NCBI GenBank assembly: GCA_937897495.1 | Contig: CALCBL010000665.1 | Span: forward strand, 1 to 9,149 | DNA length: 9,149 bases | Source: an uncultured Burkholderiales bacterium | Lineage (GTDB): Bacteria > Pseudomonadota > Gammaproteobacteria > Burkholderiales > Burkholderiaceae_C | Direction of reading: 5' to 3' | Shown here: positions 1-6,629 of the stretch, in pieces | How positions within the stretch are numbered: position 1 is the stretch's first letter | Layout of the letters: every line of letters starts with the position of its first letter | Position numbers and translations under genes: made by a program | The notes under the pieces: model-generated | The model's database searches: none | The model's input: only the letters and a program-made list of their open reading frames with translations | Told to the model about the DNA's origin: nothing

Positions 1-42
1 CTCAGAAAATTCGAAAAACACGCTGCTAGTAGAGCCCTATGA
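1..42 (+). CDS. C-terminal end of an upstream gene, probably a branched-chain amino acid ABC permease (LivM-like), partial
   Basis: Frame 1 is open from the left edge to a TGA at 40-42, giving 13 residues (LRKFEKHAASRAL). The TGA overlaps the ATG of the next gene in an ATGA arrangement, as is usual for tightly coupled genes. In liv operons the gene before livG is normally the permease livM, and a basic, hydrophilic tail is compatible with a permease C-terminus. The fragment is too short to identify by sequence, so the permease assignment is inference from gene order alone. Frame 3 is closed near position 25, while frame 2 stays open longer but would run into livG. Confidence 0.5.
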   Translation, partial: LRKFEKHAASRAL

Positions 43-827
43 AAACCGTCTTGAAAGTCGAGGGGCTGCGGCAAAACTATGGCGGTGTCCAAGCGCTTAG
101 GGGCGTGAGCTTTGAGCTACAAGCTGGTGAATGTGTGGCCCTGATTGGACCCAATGGCGCGGGCAAGTCAACCTGCTTTGCTTGTTTGGCGGGCCAACAA
201 AAAGCGCTAGCGGGAAGCCTTGTGTGGCGTGGGCATGATTTGCAGCAGTCAACGGTTGAGATGCGAACCCGTTTGGGTGTGGCCAGAACTTTTCAAGTGG
301 CACAAGTGTTTGAAGCGCTCACAGTCCTTCAAAATTTGCAATTGGTCTTGCAGGCTTCGCGTGGCGTTTCAATGCGAGACCTCTTGGATGAATGTTTGCT
401 TGACGAAGCAAGGCATTGGATATCTCAAGCTGGATTGAACGATCTGGGTGAAGAGATGCTTCGATCGCCTGCTGCACGTCTTTCGTATGGTGGAAAAAAA
501 CGTTTGGAATTGGCCATGGCCATGGCAGGGTTGCCCGACGCCAGCCAGGGCCTGATGTTGCTTGACGAACCTGCTGCCGGACTTGCACCTGAAGAGCGAG
601 CCGACATGATGGAGCGCGTCAAACGCATGACCCATTTGGGTGCGACAGTTTTGTATACCGAGCACAACATGGACGCGGTGTTTGGTGTGGCCGATCGTGT
701 TTTGGTCTTGATCGATGGTCAACTTGTGGCGCAAGGATCGCCGCAAGAAGTGGCTGCCAATCAAGTGGTGCGTGAAAGATATTTAGGTCAAACCTTTTCT
801 CTGAACAAGGAGCCTGTTCGTGCTTGA
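39..827 (+). CDS. livG: Branched-chain amino acid type ABC transporter ATP-binding protein (LivG family)
   Basis: This 262-residue protein is a cytoplasmic ATPase of a HAAT-type importer, which takes up branched-chain amino acids or related amides and acids. Visible motifs are Walker A GPNGAGKST (37-45), a Q-loop in ARTFQ (82-86), the signature LSYGGKKRLEL (148-158), Walker B LMLLDEP (172-178) with the AAGLAPEE stretch typical of LivG, and the H-loop His209 in TEHNMD. All catalytic elements are intact and the length is normal for LivG (about 255). The signature has GGKK where many homologues carry GEQR or similar, a tolerated variation. The ATG overlaps the preceding stop (ATGA), and the 3' end overlaps livF by 8 bases, so the genes are translationally linked. 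The real substrate cannot be told because the binding protein and permeases lie outside the window. Confidence 0.93.
   Translation: MKTVLKVEGLRQNYGGVQALRGVSFELQAGECVALIGPNGAGKSTCFACLAGQQKALAGSLVWRGHDLQQSTVEMRTRLGVARTFQVAQVFEALTVLQNLQLVLQASRGVSMRDLLDECLLDEARHWISQAGLNDLGEEMLRSPAARLSYGGKKRLELAMAMAGLPDASQGLMLLDEPAAGLAPEERADMMERVKRMTHLGATVLYTEHNMDAVFGVADRVLVLIDGQLVAQGSPQEVAANQVVRERYLGQTFSLNKEPVRA
807..812 (+). promoter_or_regulatory. Shine-Dalgarno site for livF, inside the end of livG
   Basis: AAGGAG ends 7 bases before the GTG at 820. It is the clearest ribosome-binding site in the plus-strand block and decides the GTG start of the LivF-like protein. It lies within the last codons of livG. Confidence 0.8.
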
Positions 828-1470
828 GATTCAAAACCTCAATGCCAGTTATGGACAAGCCCAAGTCTTGTTCAACGTTTCATTGCTTGTGCCCCGCGGC
901 AACATGTTGTTGATTCGAGGGCTTAATGGCGCCGGAAAATCGAGCTTGCTTAAAGCCGTCATGGGCCTGATGCCGCAGTCGACGGGCAACTTGCTTTGGC
1001 AAGGCCAAGCTTTGCATTCATTGAAGCCGCATGAGCGATCCCTCAAGGGCTTGGGCTATGTGCCTGAAGATCGCCGACTATTTTCTGCTCTGACAGTTCG
1101 TCAAAATTTAGAAATTGCCACGCCCAACCAGCCTAAACACAGGCCTCATGGACAGCCTGGTCTGCAGTTACAAGAAGTTTTGGAATTGTTTCCAAGCTTG
1201 TCAAGCATGCTTGAAAGACCCGCCGCACAAATGAGTGGGGGAGAGCAGCAAATGCTGGCCATTGGCAGAACCTTGATGACGCAGGCCGATGTGCTGATTT
1301 TGGATGAGCCTTGTGAGGGCATTGCACCCATTTTGGTTCTGGCCATAGCGCGGGCTTTGGCAGCGCTGAAGGCGCAGGGTTATACATTCTTAATTGCTGA
1401 GCAAAACCAGACCCTGACTGGCATGGCGGACAAGGTGATGACCTTGTCAGGCGGGGTGATTCAGGACTGA
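820..1470 (+). CDS. livF: Branched-chain amino acid type ABC transporter ATP-binding protein (LivF family), short C-terminus
   Basis: This is the second ATPase of the same importer, expected to pair with LivG as the nucleotide-binding dimer under the permeases. The start is GTG, supported by AAGGAG seven bases upstream and by the 8-base overlap with livG. Motifs are Walker A GLNGAGKSS (34-42), PEDRRLF (82-88), which is typical of LivF, signature MSGGEQQMLAIGR (138-150) and Walker B LILDEPCEG (159-167). The switch is EQN with Gln195 in place of the usual His, which is normal for LivF-like ATPases. The protein has 216 residues against about 233-237 for typical LivF. It stops just after the GGVIQD turn, so the last roughly 20 residues of the family are missing. 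The other two frames after the stop also close quickly, so this does not look like a simple frameshift. It is probably functional. Confidence 0.92.
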   Translation: MLEIQNLNASYGQAQVLFNVSLLVPRGNMLLIRGLNGAGKSSLLKAVMGLMPQSTGNLLWQGQALHSLKPHERSLKGLGYVPEDRRLFSALTVRQNLEIATPNQPKHRPHGQPGLQLQEVLELFPSLSSMLERPAAQMSGGEQQMLAIGRTLMTQADVLILDEPCEGIAPILVLAIARALAALKAQGYTFLIAEQNQTLTGMADKVMTLSGGVIQD

Positions 1471-1570
1471 AATGAAGCTGATCACCACGTTTATCCTGAT
1501 ACCTCTGAGCCTCTAAATTGACTTGCTTCACGTACACTTCTGTCAACCCTATCAATAAGCTCCTTTTGAC

Positions 1571-2755
1571 ATGATCATTACCAGTTTGCTGGACACAGAC
1601 CTCTACAAGTTCACCATGATGCAGGTGGTGCTGCATCAGTTTCCTGGTGCGCAAGTGGAATATCGATTTCGGTGTCGCAATCCTGGTGTGGAGCTAGCGC
1701 CTTACGTGGATGAAATTCGCAGCGAAATCAAATCACTGTGTAGTTTGCATTTCAAAGAAGACGAATTGGCGTACCTTCGTTCTTTGCGCTTTGTCAAAAG
1801 TGACTTTGTAGATTTTTTGGGTTTGTTTCGACTTAACGAAAAATACATCCAAGTTACGCCCACTTTGACGGGCGAAATAGAAATCATCATTCAAGGACCC
1901 TGGCTTCACACCATCTTGTTTGAAATTCCAGTGTTGGCCATCGTCAACGAAGTTTATTTCAGAAATACGCAGCGCTTGCCCGATTTGATGGAAGGTCGGC
2001 AAAGACTGGATACCAAAATCCAGCAGTTGCAGGCGGATGATTTAAAGGCACTTAAGATTGCCGACTACGGCACACGTCGCCGTTTTTCAAGGGCTTGGCA
2101 TGAAGAAGTTTTGAGAGTTCTGACCGGGCGCTTGGGATCTGGCCAGGCGGGTCAGTTTGCGGGTACCAGCAATGTGTATTTTGCATACACGCTGGGCCTG
2201 ACACCCTTGGGAACCATGGCCCATGAATATTTGCAGGCTTGCCAAGCCTTGGGGCCTAGGCTGCGCGACAGTCAAGTCTTTGGCTTTGAATCGTGGGCCC
2301 GTGAATACCGAGGCGACTTGGGCATCGCTCTCAGTGACGTTTACGGTTTCAATGCCTTTCTGCGCGACTTTGACATGTACTTTTGCAAACTGTTTGACGG
2401 TGCTCGCCACGACAGTGGTGACCCCTTTATGTGGGGCGAGCGCATGCTTGCTCACTACCGTACGCACCGGGTCGACCCGCTGACCAAAACACTGATCTTC
2501 AGCGATGGCCTTACAGTGCCTAAAACCATTGAACTTTTCAGACAATTTAATGGTCGCTGTATGCTGGCCTTTGGCATTGGTACCAATTTAACCAATGACT
2601 TAGGCTATGAGCCCCTTCAAATTGTGATCAAAATGACCCGCTGCAACGATCAACCTGTTGCCAAATTGTCTGACTCGCCGGGCAAGGGAATGTGTGATGA
2701 TGAGAAGTATTTGGCTTACCTTGCGCAAGTTTTTGAAATTACGCCAAGTCCCTGA
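1571..2755 (+). CDS. pncB: Nicotinate phosphoribosyltransferase
   Basis: PncB makes nicotinate mononucleotide from nicotinate and PRPP, using ATP hydrolysis, the entry step of the Preiss-Handler NAD salvage route in the cytoplasm. The 394-residue protein has the length of the E. coli/Salmonella type. It begins with [13 protein letters not shown] (6-18), characteristic of the family, and shows DYGTRRRFS (165-173), GTSNVYFA (198-205) and the PRPP/phosphate-site stretch RHDSGDP (279-285). His218 in GTMAHEY aligns with the histidine phosphorylated in Salmonella PncB (His219), so the ATP-coupled cycle should be intact. The ATG at 1571 is taken because homologues start a few residues before this TDLYKFTM motif. 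No good Shine-Dalgarno sequence precedes it. The gap of 100 bases after livF suggests a separate promoter, which I could not pin down. The next gene follows after 50 bases. Confidence 0.96.
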   Translation: MIITSLLDTDLYKFTMMQVVLHQFPGAQVEYRFRCRNPGVELAPYVDEIRSEIKSLCSLHFKEDELAYLRSLRFVKSDFVDFLGLFRLNEKYIQVTPTLTGEIEIIIQGPWLHTILFEIPVLAIVNEVYFRNTQRLPDLMEGRQRLDTKIQQLQADDLKALKIADYGTRRRFSRAWHEEVLRVLTGRLGSGQAGQFAGTSNVYFAYTLGLTPLGTMAHEYLQACQALGPRLRDSQVFGFESWAREYRGDLGIALSDVYGFNAFLRDFDMYFCKLFDGARHDSGDPFMWGERMLAHYRTHRVDPLTKTLIFSDGLTVPKTIELFRQFNGRCMLAFGIGTNLTNDLGYEPLQIVIKMTRCNDQPVAKLSDSPGKGMCDDEKYLAYLAQVFEITPSP

Positions 2756-2805
2756 AGGTTTGTCGATCTATGGCCCATTGAATTTATGGAAGAAAGTGTT
2801 GTGAC

Positions 2806-4233
2806 ATGAAATCTTTACTCTCTCATTGGGTCATGCGTCTGATCTCTTTAACTTGCTTGAGTGCCCCGAGTGCTGCCTTTGCTGCAGATTTCGATGGCGC
2901 TCAACTGACCGCTGTGTGGGGCATTCCATTTGCCGGTATTTTGTTGTGCATTGCCCTGATGCCACTCTTAACGCCCCATTTTTGGCACCACCATTACGGC
3001 AAGGTGGTTGCTGCGTGGTCCTTGGCATTTTTCATACCCTTTGCCGTGATGTTTGGCGCCAATTTGGCTGGTGAGAATTTGGTCCACGCGCTGTTCGCAG
3101 AATACATCCCATTCATTGTGCTCTTGACTGCTTTGTACGCCGTGTCTGGCGGAATCTTCATTCGCGGTAATTTGCATGGCAGCCCAGGTCTCAACACCAC
3201 CATCCTTGCCATTGGTGCATTTTTGGCCAGCTTCATGGGTACCACCGGCGCTTCCATGCTCATGATTCGCCCCCTGATCAGGGCCAACGACAACCGCAAG
3301 CATGTGGCCCATGTGGTTGTGTTTTTTATCTTCATTGTGTCCAACGCGGGGGGCTCACTGACCCCATTGGGCGATCCCCCTTTGTTCTTGGGTTTTTTAA
3401 AGGGCGTTGATTTTTTCTGGACCCTGAAACACCTTTTTCCACAATCGCTTTTCTTGATGGGTTCCTTGCTGGCCATATTTTTCGTTTTGGATTCTTGGTA
3501 TTACCACAAGCTGGAAGCGATCCAAACAGTTGACCCAACACCAGATTCACGTCAAATTGGCTTTGACGGCAAAGTCAATTTTGTTCTGCTCGCTGGTGTG
3601 GTGGCCTTGGTCTTGATGAGTGGTCTTTGGAAATCCGATGTGTCTTTCAATGTGGCAGGCACTGATGTAGGCTTGCCAGGCTTGGTTCGCGATGCAGGGC
3701 TTTTGCTCATCATCCTCATCTCTCTCAAGCTAACTCCTACACAAGTCCATGCCGACAATCAATTTGGTTGGGGTCCGATGCAAGAAGTGGCCAAATTGTT
3801 TGCGGGCATTTTTCTAACCATCATTCCAGTCATTGCCATGTTGAAGGCGGGCGTCAATGGCCCGTTTGGTGCTGTGGTGTCGGCCGTCACCAACCCGGAT
3901 GGCTCGCCCAATGTGATGATGTATTTTTGGATCTCGGGTTTGCTCAGTTCGTTTTTAGACAATGCACCCACTTATTTGGTATTTTTCAACACAGCAGGTG
4001 GCGATGCACAGGTTTTGATGACCACTTTGGCGCCTACTTTGGCAGCCATTTCTGCAGGTGCTGTTTTCATGGGTGCCAACAGTTACATCGGTAACGCACC
4101 CAACCTCATGGTGAAAGCCATTGCTGAAGACCGTGGTATCAAGATGCCCAGTTTCTTTGGCTACATGGCATGGTCTTGCTGCGTTTTAATTCCGTTGTTC
4201 ATTGTGATGACATTCATTTGGTTTCGAACATGA
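2806..4233 (+). CDS. CitMHS/NhaD-like ion transporter (putative sodium:proton antiporter or carboxylate transporter)
   Basis: This 475-residue inner-membrane protein has about a dozen hydrophobic segments by eye. It belongs to the ion-transporter superfamily that includes NhaD antiporters and CitMHS citrate carriers, and proteins of this type are often labelled sodium:proton antiporter. Conserved stretches are GTTGASMLMIRP in the first half, SNAGGSLTPLGDPPLF (179-194), SSFLDNAPTY (ending at 390) and GNAPNLM (429-435). The paired GDPP and DNAPT/GNAPN loops are the internal-repeat ion-binding regions of the family. The N-terminus looks like a cleavable signal peptide: basic start, hydrophobic core, then AFA (24-26) followed by AD. 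The stop overlaps the ATG of the following dehydrogenase (ATGA). A weak GGAAG/GAAAG lies 9-12 bases before the ATG. The transported ion or solute cannot be deduced. Confidence 0.85.
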   Translation: MKSLLSHWVMRLISLTCLSAPSAAFAADFDGAQLTAVWGIPFAGILLCIALMPLLTPHFWHHHYGKVVAAWSLAFFIPFAVMFGANLAGENLVHALFAEYIPFIVLLTALYAVSGGIFIRGNLHGSPGLNTTILAIGAFLASFMGTTGASMLMIRPLIRANDNRKHVAHVVVFFIFIVSNAGGSLTPLGDPPLFLGFLKGVDFFWTLKHLFPQSLFLMGSLLAIFFVLDSWYYHKLEAIQTVDPTPDSRQIGFDGKVNFVLLAGVVALVLMSGLWKSDVSFNVAGTDVGLPGLVRDAGLLLIILISLKLTPTQVHADNQFGWGPMQEVAKLFAGIFLTIIPVIAMLKAGVNGPFGAVVSAVTNPDGSPNVMMYFWISGLLSSFLDNAPTYLVFFNTAGGDAQVLMTTLAPTLAAISAGAVFMGANSYIGNAPNLMVKAIAEDRGIKMPSFFGYMAWSCCVLIPLFIVMTFIWFRT

Positions 4234-5210
4234 CACAAGCCTCTATCTTGGTAGCGCGCGCTATCTTTCCTGAAGTGCTTGAGATGCTTTCGCAGCATTT
4301 TCAAATTGAAAGCAATCAGTCGGACGAGGTTTTGTCTGCTGAAGTTTTAAAACAAAAAATGCACGGCAAGGTGGGCGCTCTCACCACGGGCAGTGAACGC
4401 ATTGACGCCGCACTCTTGCAAGCCAACCCTCAGCTCAAAATTGTGGCCAACATGGCTGTGGGCTTTAACAATTTTGATGTTCCTGCTATGACGGCAGCGG
4501 GTGTCTTGGCTACCAACACGCCAGATGTTTTAACGGAAACGACGGCAGACTTTGGCTTTGCATTGCTGATGGCCACTGCCAGACGCATCACCGAGAGCGA
4601 GCATTACTTGCGACAAGGCTTGTGGACGAAGTGGAGCTATGACATGTTTGCCGGGGCCGAGGTGCATGGCAGCACGCTTGGCATCATTGGCATGGGCCGC
4701 ATCGGCCAAGGTATTGCCAAGCGGGCAGCACATGGATTTGGCATGCGTGTTATTTATCACAACCGAAGCCGCTTGAGTGCAGACCTTGAGGCTGCTTGCA
4801 AGGCCACTTACGTTAGCAAAGAAGAACTTCTGCGCACAGCCGATCATGTCATGTTGGTGGTGCCCTATAGTGCTGAGTCACATCACACCATTGGTGCCAA
4901 AGAGTTAGGCTCTATGAAGCCTTCGGCGACCTTGGTCAATATTGCGCGTGGTGGCATTGTGGACGATGCCGCTCTAGCGGTTGCTTTGAAGAACAAACAA
5001 ATTGCGGCAGCGGGTTTGGATGTGTTTGAAGCTGAGCCTGCGCTCAATCCTGCACTTCTGACGGTACCCAACGTGGTGCTCACCCCTCACATCGCCAGCT
5101 CAACCGTCAAAACGCGCTTGGCCATGGCGCAACTGGCCGCCGATAATTTGGTTTCTTTCTTTGCCACCGGCAAGGCGCTGACACCCCTTAACCAAGTTAC
5201 TTCCAAATAA
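4230..5210 (+). CDS. D-2-hydroxyacid dehydrogenase, glyoxylate/hydroxypyruvate reductase (GhrB) type
   Basis: This cytoplasmic NAD(P)-dependent enzyme probably reduces glyoxylate, hydroxypyruvate or a related 2-keto acid to the D-hydroxy acid. The 326-residue form starts at ATG 4230, which overlaps the previous stop as ATGA. An upstream in-frame ATG at 4170 would add 20 residues lying wholly within the transporter gene, with no family similarity, so it is rejected. The Rossmann motif GMGRIG is at 154-159. The catalytic triad is complete: Arg240 in NIARGG, Glu269 in FEAEP and His287 in TPHIAS. After the second beta strand the sequence reads HNRS (177-180) instead of an acidic residue, which suggests NADPH preference. 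The substrate-side AVGFNNFD (76-83) resembles plant and bacterial glyoxylate reductases. The exact substrate is not determined. Confidence 0.92.
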   Translation: MTQASILVARAIFPEVLEMLSQHFQIESNQSDEVLSAEVLKQKMHGKVGALTTGSERIDAALLQANPQLKIVANMAVGFNNFDVPAMTAAGVLATNTPDVLTETTADFGFALLMATARRITESEHYLRQGLWTKWSYDMFAGAEVHGSTLGIIGMGRIGQGIAKRAAHGFGMRVIYHNRSRLSADLEAACKATYVSKEELLRTADHVMLVVPYSAESHHTIGAKELGSMKPSATLVNIARGGIVDDAALAVALKNKQIAAAGLDVFEAEPALNPALLTVPNVVLTPHIASSTVKTRLAMAQLAADNLVSFFATGKALTPLNQVTSK

Positions 5211-5218
5211 GTAACTTG
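5193..5218 (+). repeat. Perfect 10-bp inverted repeat spanning the dehydrogenase stop codon
   Basis: CAAGTTACTT (5193-5202) and AAGTAACTTG (5209-5218) are exact reverse complements separated by the 6-base loop CCAAAT. The TAA stop at 5208-5210 lies at the loop/3'-arm border. The stem is A/T-rich (three G:C pairs) and no T-run follows on either strand, so it is not a standard intrinsic terminator. It may modulate readthrough to rmuC, protect a 3' end, or bind a protein. Confidence 0.6.
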
Positions 5219-5252
5219 CTTGATCAAACACTGAATCAAACGGCATTCACAC

Positions 5253-6629
5253 ATGGACAGCAGCATGCTAATTTGGATTCTCATCGCGGTCAGTTTTTTG
5301 ACGCTAGGTTTGCTGTTTTCGGTATGGCGACAGCGTCGAGAAGGCTCCCAAGCTTCTGAAGAGTTGGTGCAATTGACCTCGTCTCTCCAGCTGGCCAATG
5401 AGAGATTAGAGCGAGAACTTCGCAACGCCATCAGTGAGTCTGCCAGAGGCGGGCGCCAAGAGCTGATTCAAACTTTAGGTACCTTCCAGCAAAGTTTGGT
5501 TCAACAAGGCGCAGAAGCCACCCGAACCCAAAACAGCCAGATGGATGCGTTTGCACAACAGTTGGCTTTGTTGCAAAAAACACTTTCTGACACGCTCACC
5601 TTTCAGGTGCAACAATTATCCGAGACCAATGCCAGACGCCTCACTGAAATGCGCGGCACTCTGGAAACGCAATTGGCGCAGCTTCAACAAAGCAACACCG
5701 CCAAGCTTGATGAAATGCGTCAAACAGTGGACGAAAAATTGCAGACCACCTTGCAAGCGCGCTTGGGCGAAAGTTTCAAGCAAGTGGCCGACCGTTTGGA
5801 GCAGGTGCACAAAGGGCTGGGTGAAATGAACACCTTGGCGCAGGGGGTGGGTGACCTGAAGCATTTGCTCACCAACGTCAAAACGCGCGGCATGTTTGGC
5901 GAAGCTCAGCTGGCTTCATTGCTAGAGCAAGTGATGGCTCCTGATCAGTATGCAACGCAACACGCCACACGGCCAGGTAGCAAAAACCGTGTGGACTTTG
6001 CCATTCGATTGCCAGGTCGATCTGACGATGGCGAACCCGTTTGGTTGCCCATCGATGCCAAGTTTCCCAATGAAGACTACGAGCGCCTGCTAGATGCGCA
6101 ATCGCGGGCCGATGTGATTCAGGCAGATCTGTGCAGCAAGGCTTTGGAGGCGCGGGTTCGTTTAGAAGCCAAATCCATGACTGAGAAATATGTTGAGCCG
6201 CCTTACACCACAGACTTCGCCATCATGTTTTTGCCCACTGAAGGTTTGTATGCCGAAGTGTTGCGCAGACCCGGTCTGATTGAATCTTTACAACGTGATT
6301 TCCGAGTCACCCTAGCAGGCCCTACAACCCTGATGGCCATGTTGAACTCTTTGCAAATGGGTTTCCGAACCTTGGCGCTCGAAAAACGTTCCAGCGAAGT
6401 TTGGCAAGTTTTGGGTGCCGTCAAAACAGAGTTTGGCAAGTTTGGCGACGTGTTGGCCAAAGTCAAAGAACAAACTCAAACAGTTTTGAACACACTGGAC
6501 AAAGCGCAAACGCGAAGCAATGTGATGCACCGCGCATTGCGCCAAGTGGAAGCATTGCCTGAAGGCCAAGCGGCCGGTTTGCTGCCACATGAAGCCGATG
6601 TCAGTGACGGCGAAACCAGTGAAGCGTGA
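5253..6629 (+). CDS. rmuC: DNA recombination protein RmuC
   Basis: RmuC is a membrane-anchored protein of the PD-(D/E)XK nuclease superfamily. In E. coli it limits recombination at inverted repeats; its biochemical activity is not well established. The 458-residue product has one N-terminal membrane anchor (about 6-24), then a long Gln/Glu/Leu-rich coiled coil (about 30-200). The conserved RmuC domain follows: NVKTRGMFGE (208-217), LPIDAKFPNEDY (about 265-276, with the Asp and Lys expected of the nuclease-like core), PPYTTDFAIMFLPTEGLY (about 316-333) and LAGPTTLMAMLNSL (354-367). The length is normal (about 450-500). The ATG lies 42 bases after the dehydrogenase stop and has no strong ribosome-binding site. 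The 3' end overlaps the MFS gene by up to 41 bases. Confidence 0.95.
   Translation: MDSSMLIWILIAVSFLTLGLLFSVWRQRREGSQASEELVQLTSSLQLANERLERELRNAISESARGGRQELIQTLGTFQQSLVQQGAEATRTQNSQMDAFAQQLALLQKTLSDTLTFQVQQLSETNARRLTEMRGTLETQLAQLQQSNTAKLDEMRQTVDEKLQTTLQARLGESFKQVADRLEQVHKGLGEMNTLAQGVGDLKHLLTNVKTRGMFGEAQLASLLEQVMAPDQYATQHATRPGSKNRVDFAIRLPGRSDDGEPVWLPIDAKFPNEDYERLLDAQSRADVIQADLCSKALEARVRLEAKSMTEKYVEPPYTTDFAIMFLPTEGLYAEVLRRPGLIESLQRDFRVTLAGPTTLMAMLNSLQMGFRTLALEKRSSEVWQVLGAVKTEFGKFGDVLAKVKEQTQTVLNTLDKAQTRSNVMHRALRQVEALPEGQAAGLLPHEADVSDGETSEA

Noticed and set aside
1518..1555. Possible pncB promoter (TTGACT at 1518, or TTCACG at 1527 with TATCAA at 1550) and a TTGAC...GTCAA partial inverted repeat
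   Set aside because: TTGACT has no -10 element at proper spacing. TTCACG-17-TATCAA matches only 4 of 6 at each box and would leave a leader of about 9 bases. The gap probably holds a promoter, but I cannot place it.
1133..1654. 173-codon minus-strand open frame running across the livF-pncB gap
   Set aside because: It is antisense to livF and the start of pncB, rich in Pro, Ser and His, with no family features. A mirror frame is the simplest explanation.
2994..3476. Long minus-strand open frames inside the transporter, pncB and MFS genes (also 2087-2545 and 6720-7190)
   Set aside because: Each is fully contained in a recognised coding region and has unusual composition (Lys/Pro/Met-rich opposite membrane genes), as expected for complements of hydrophobic codons.
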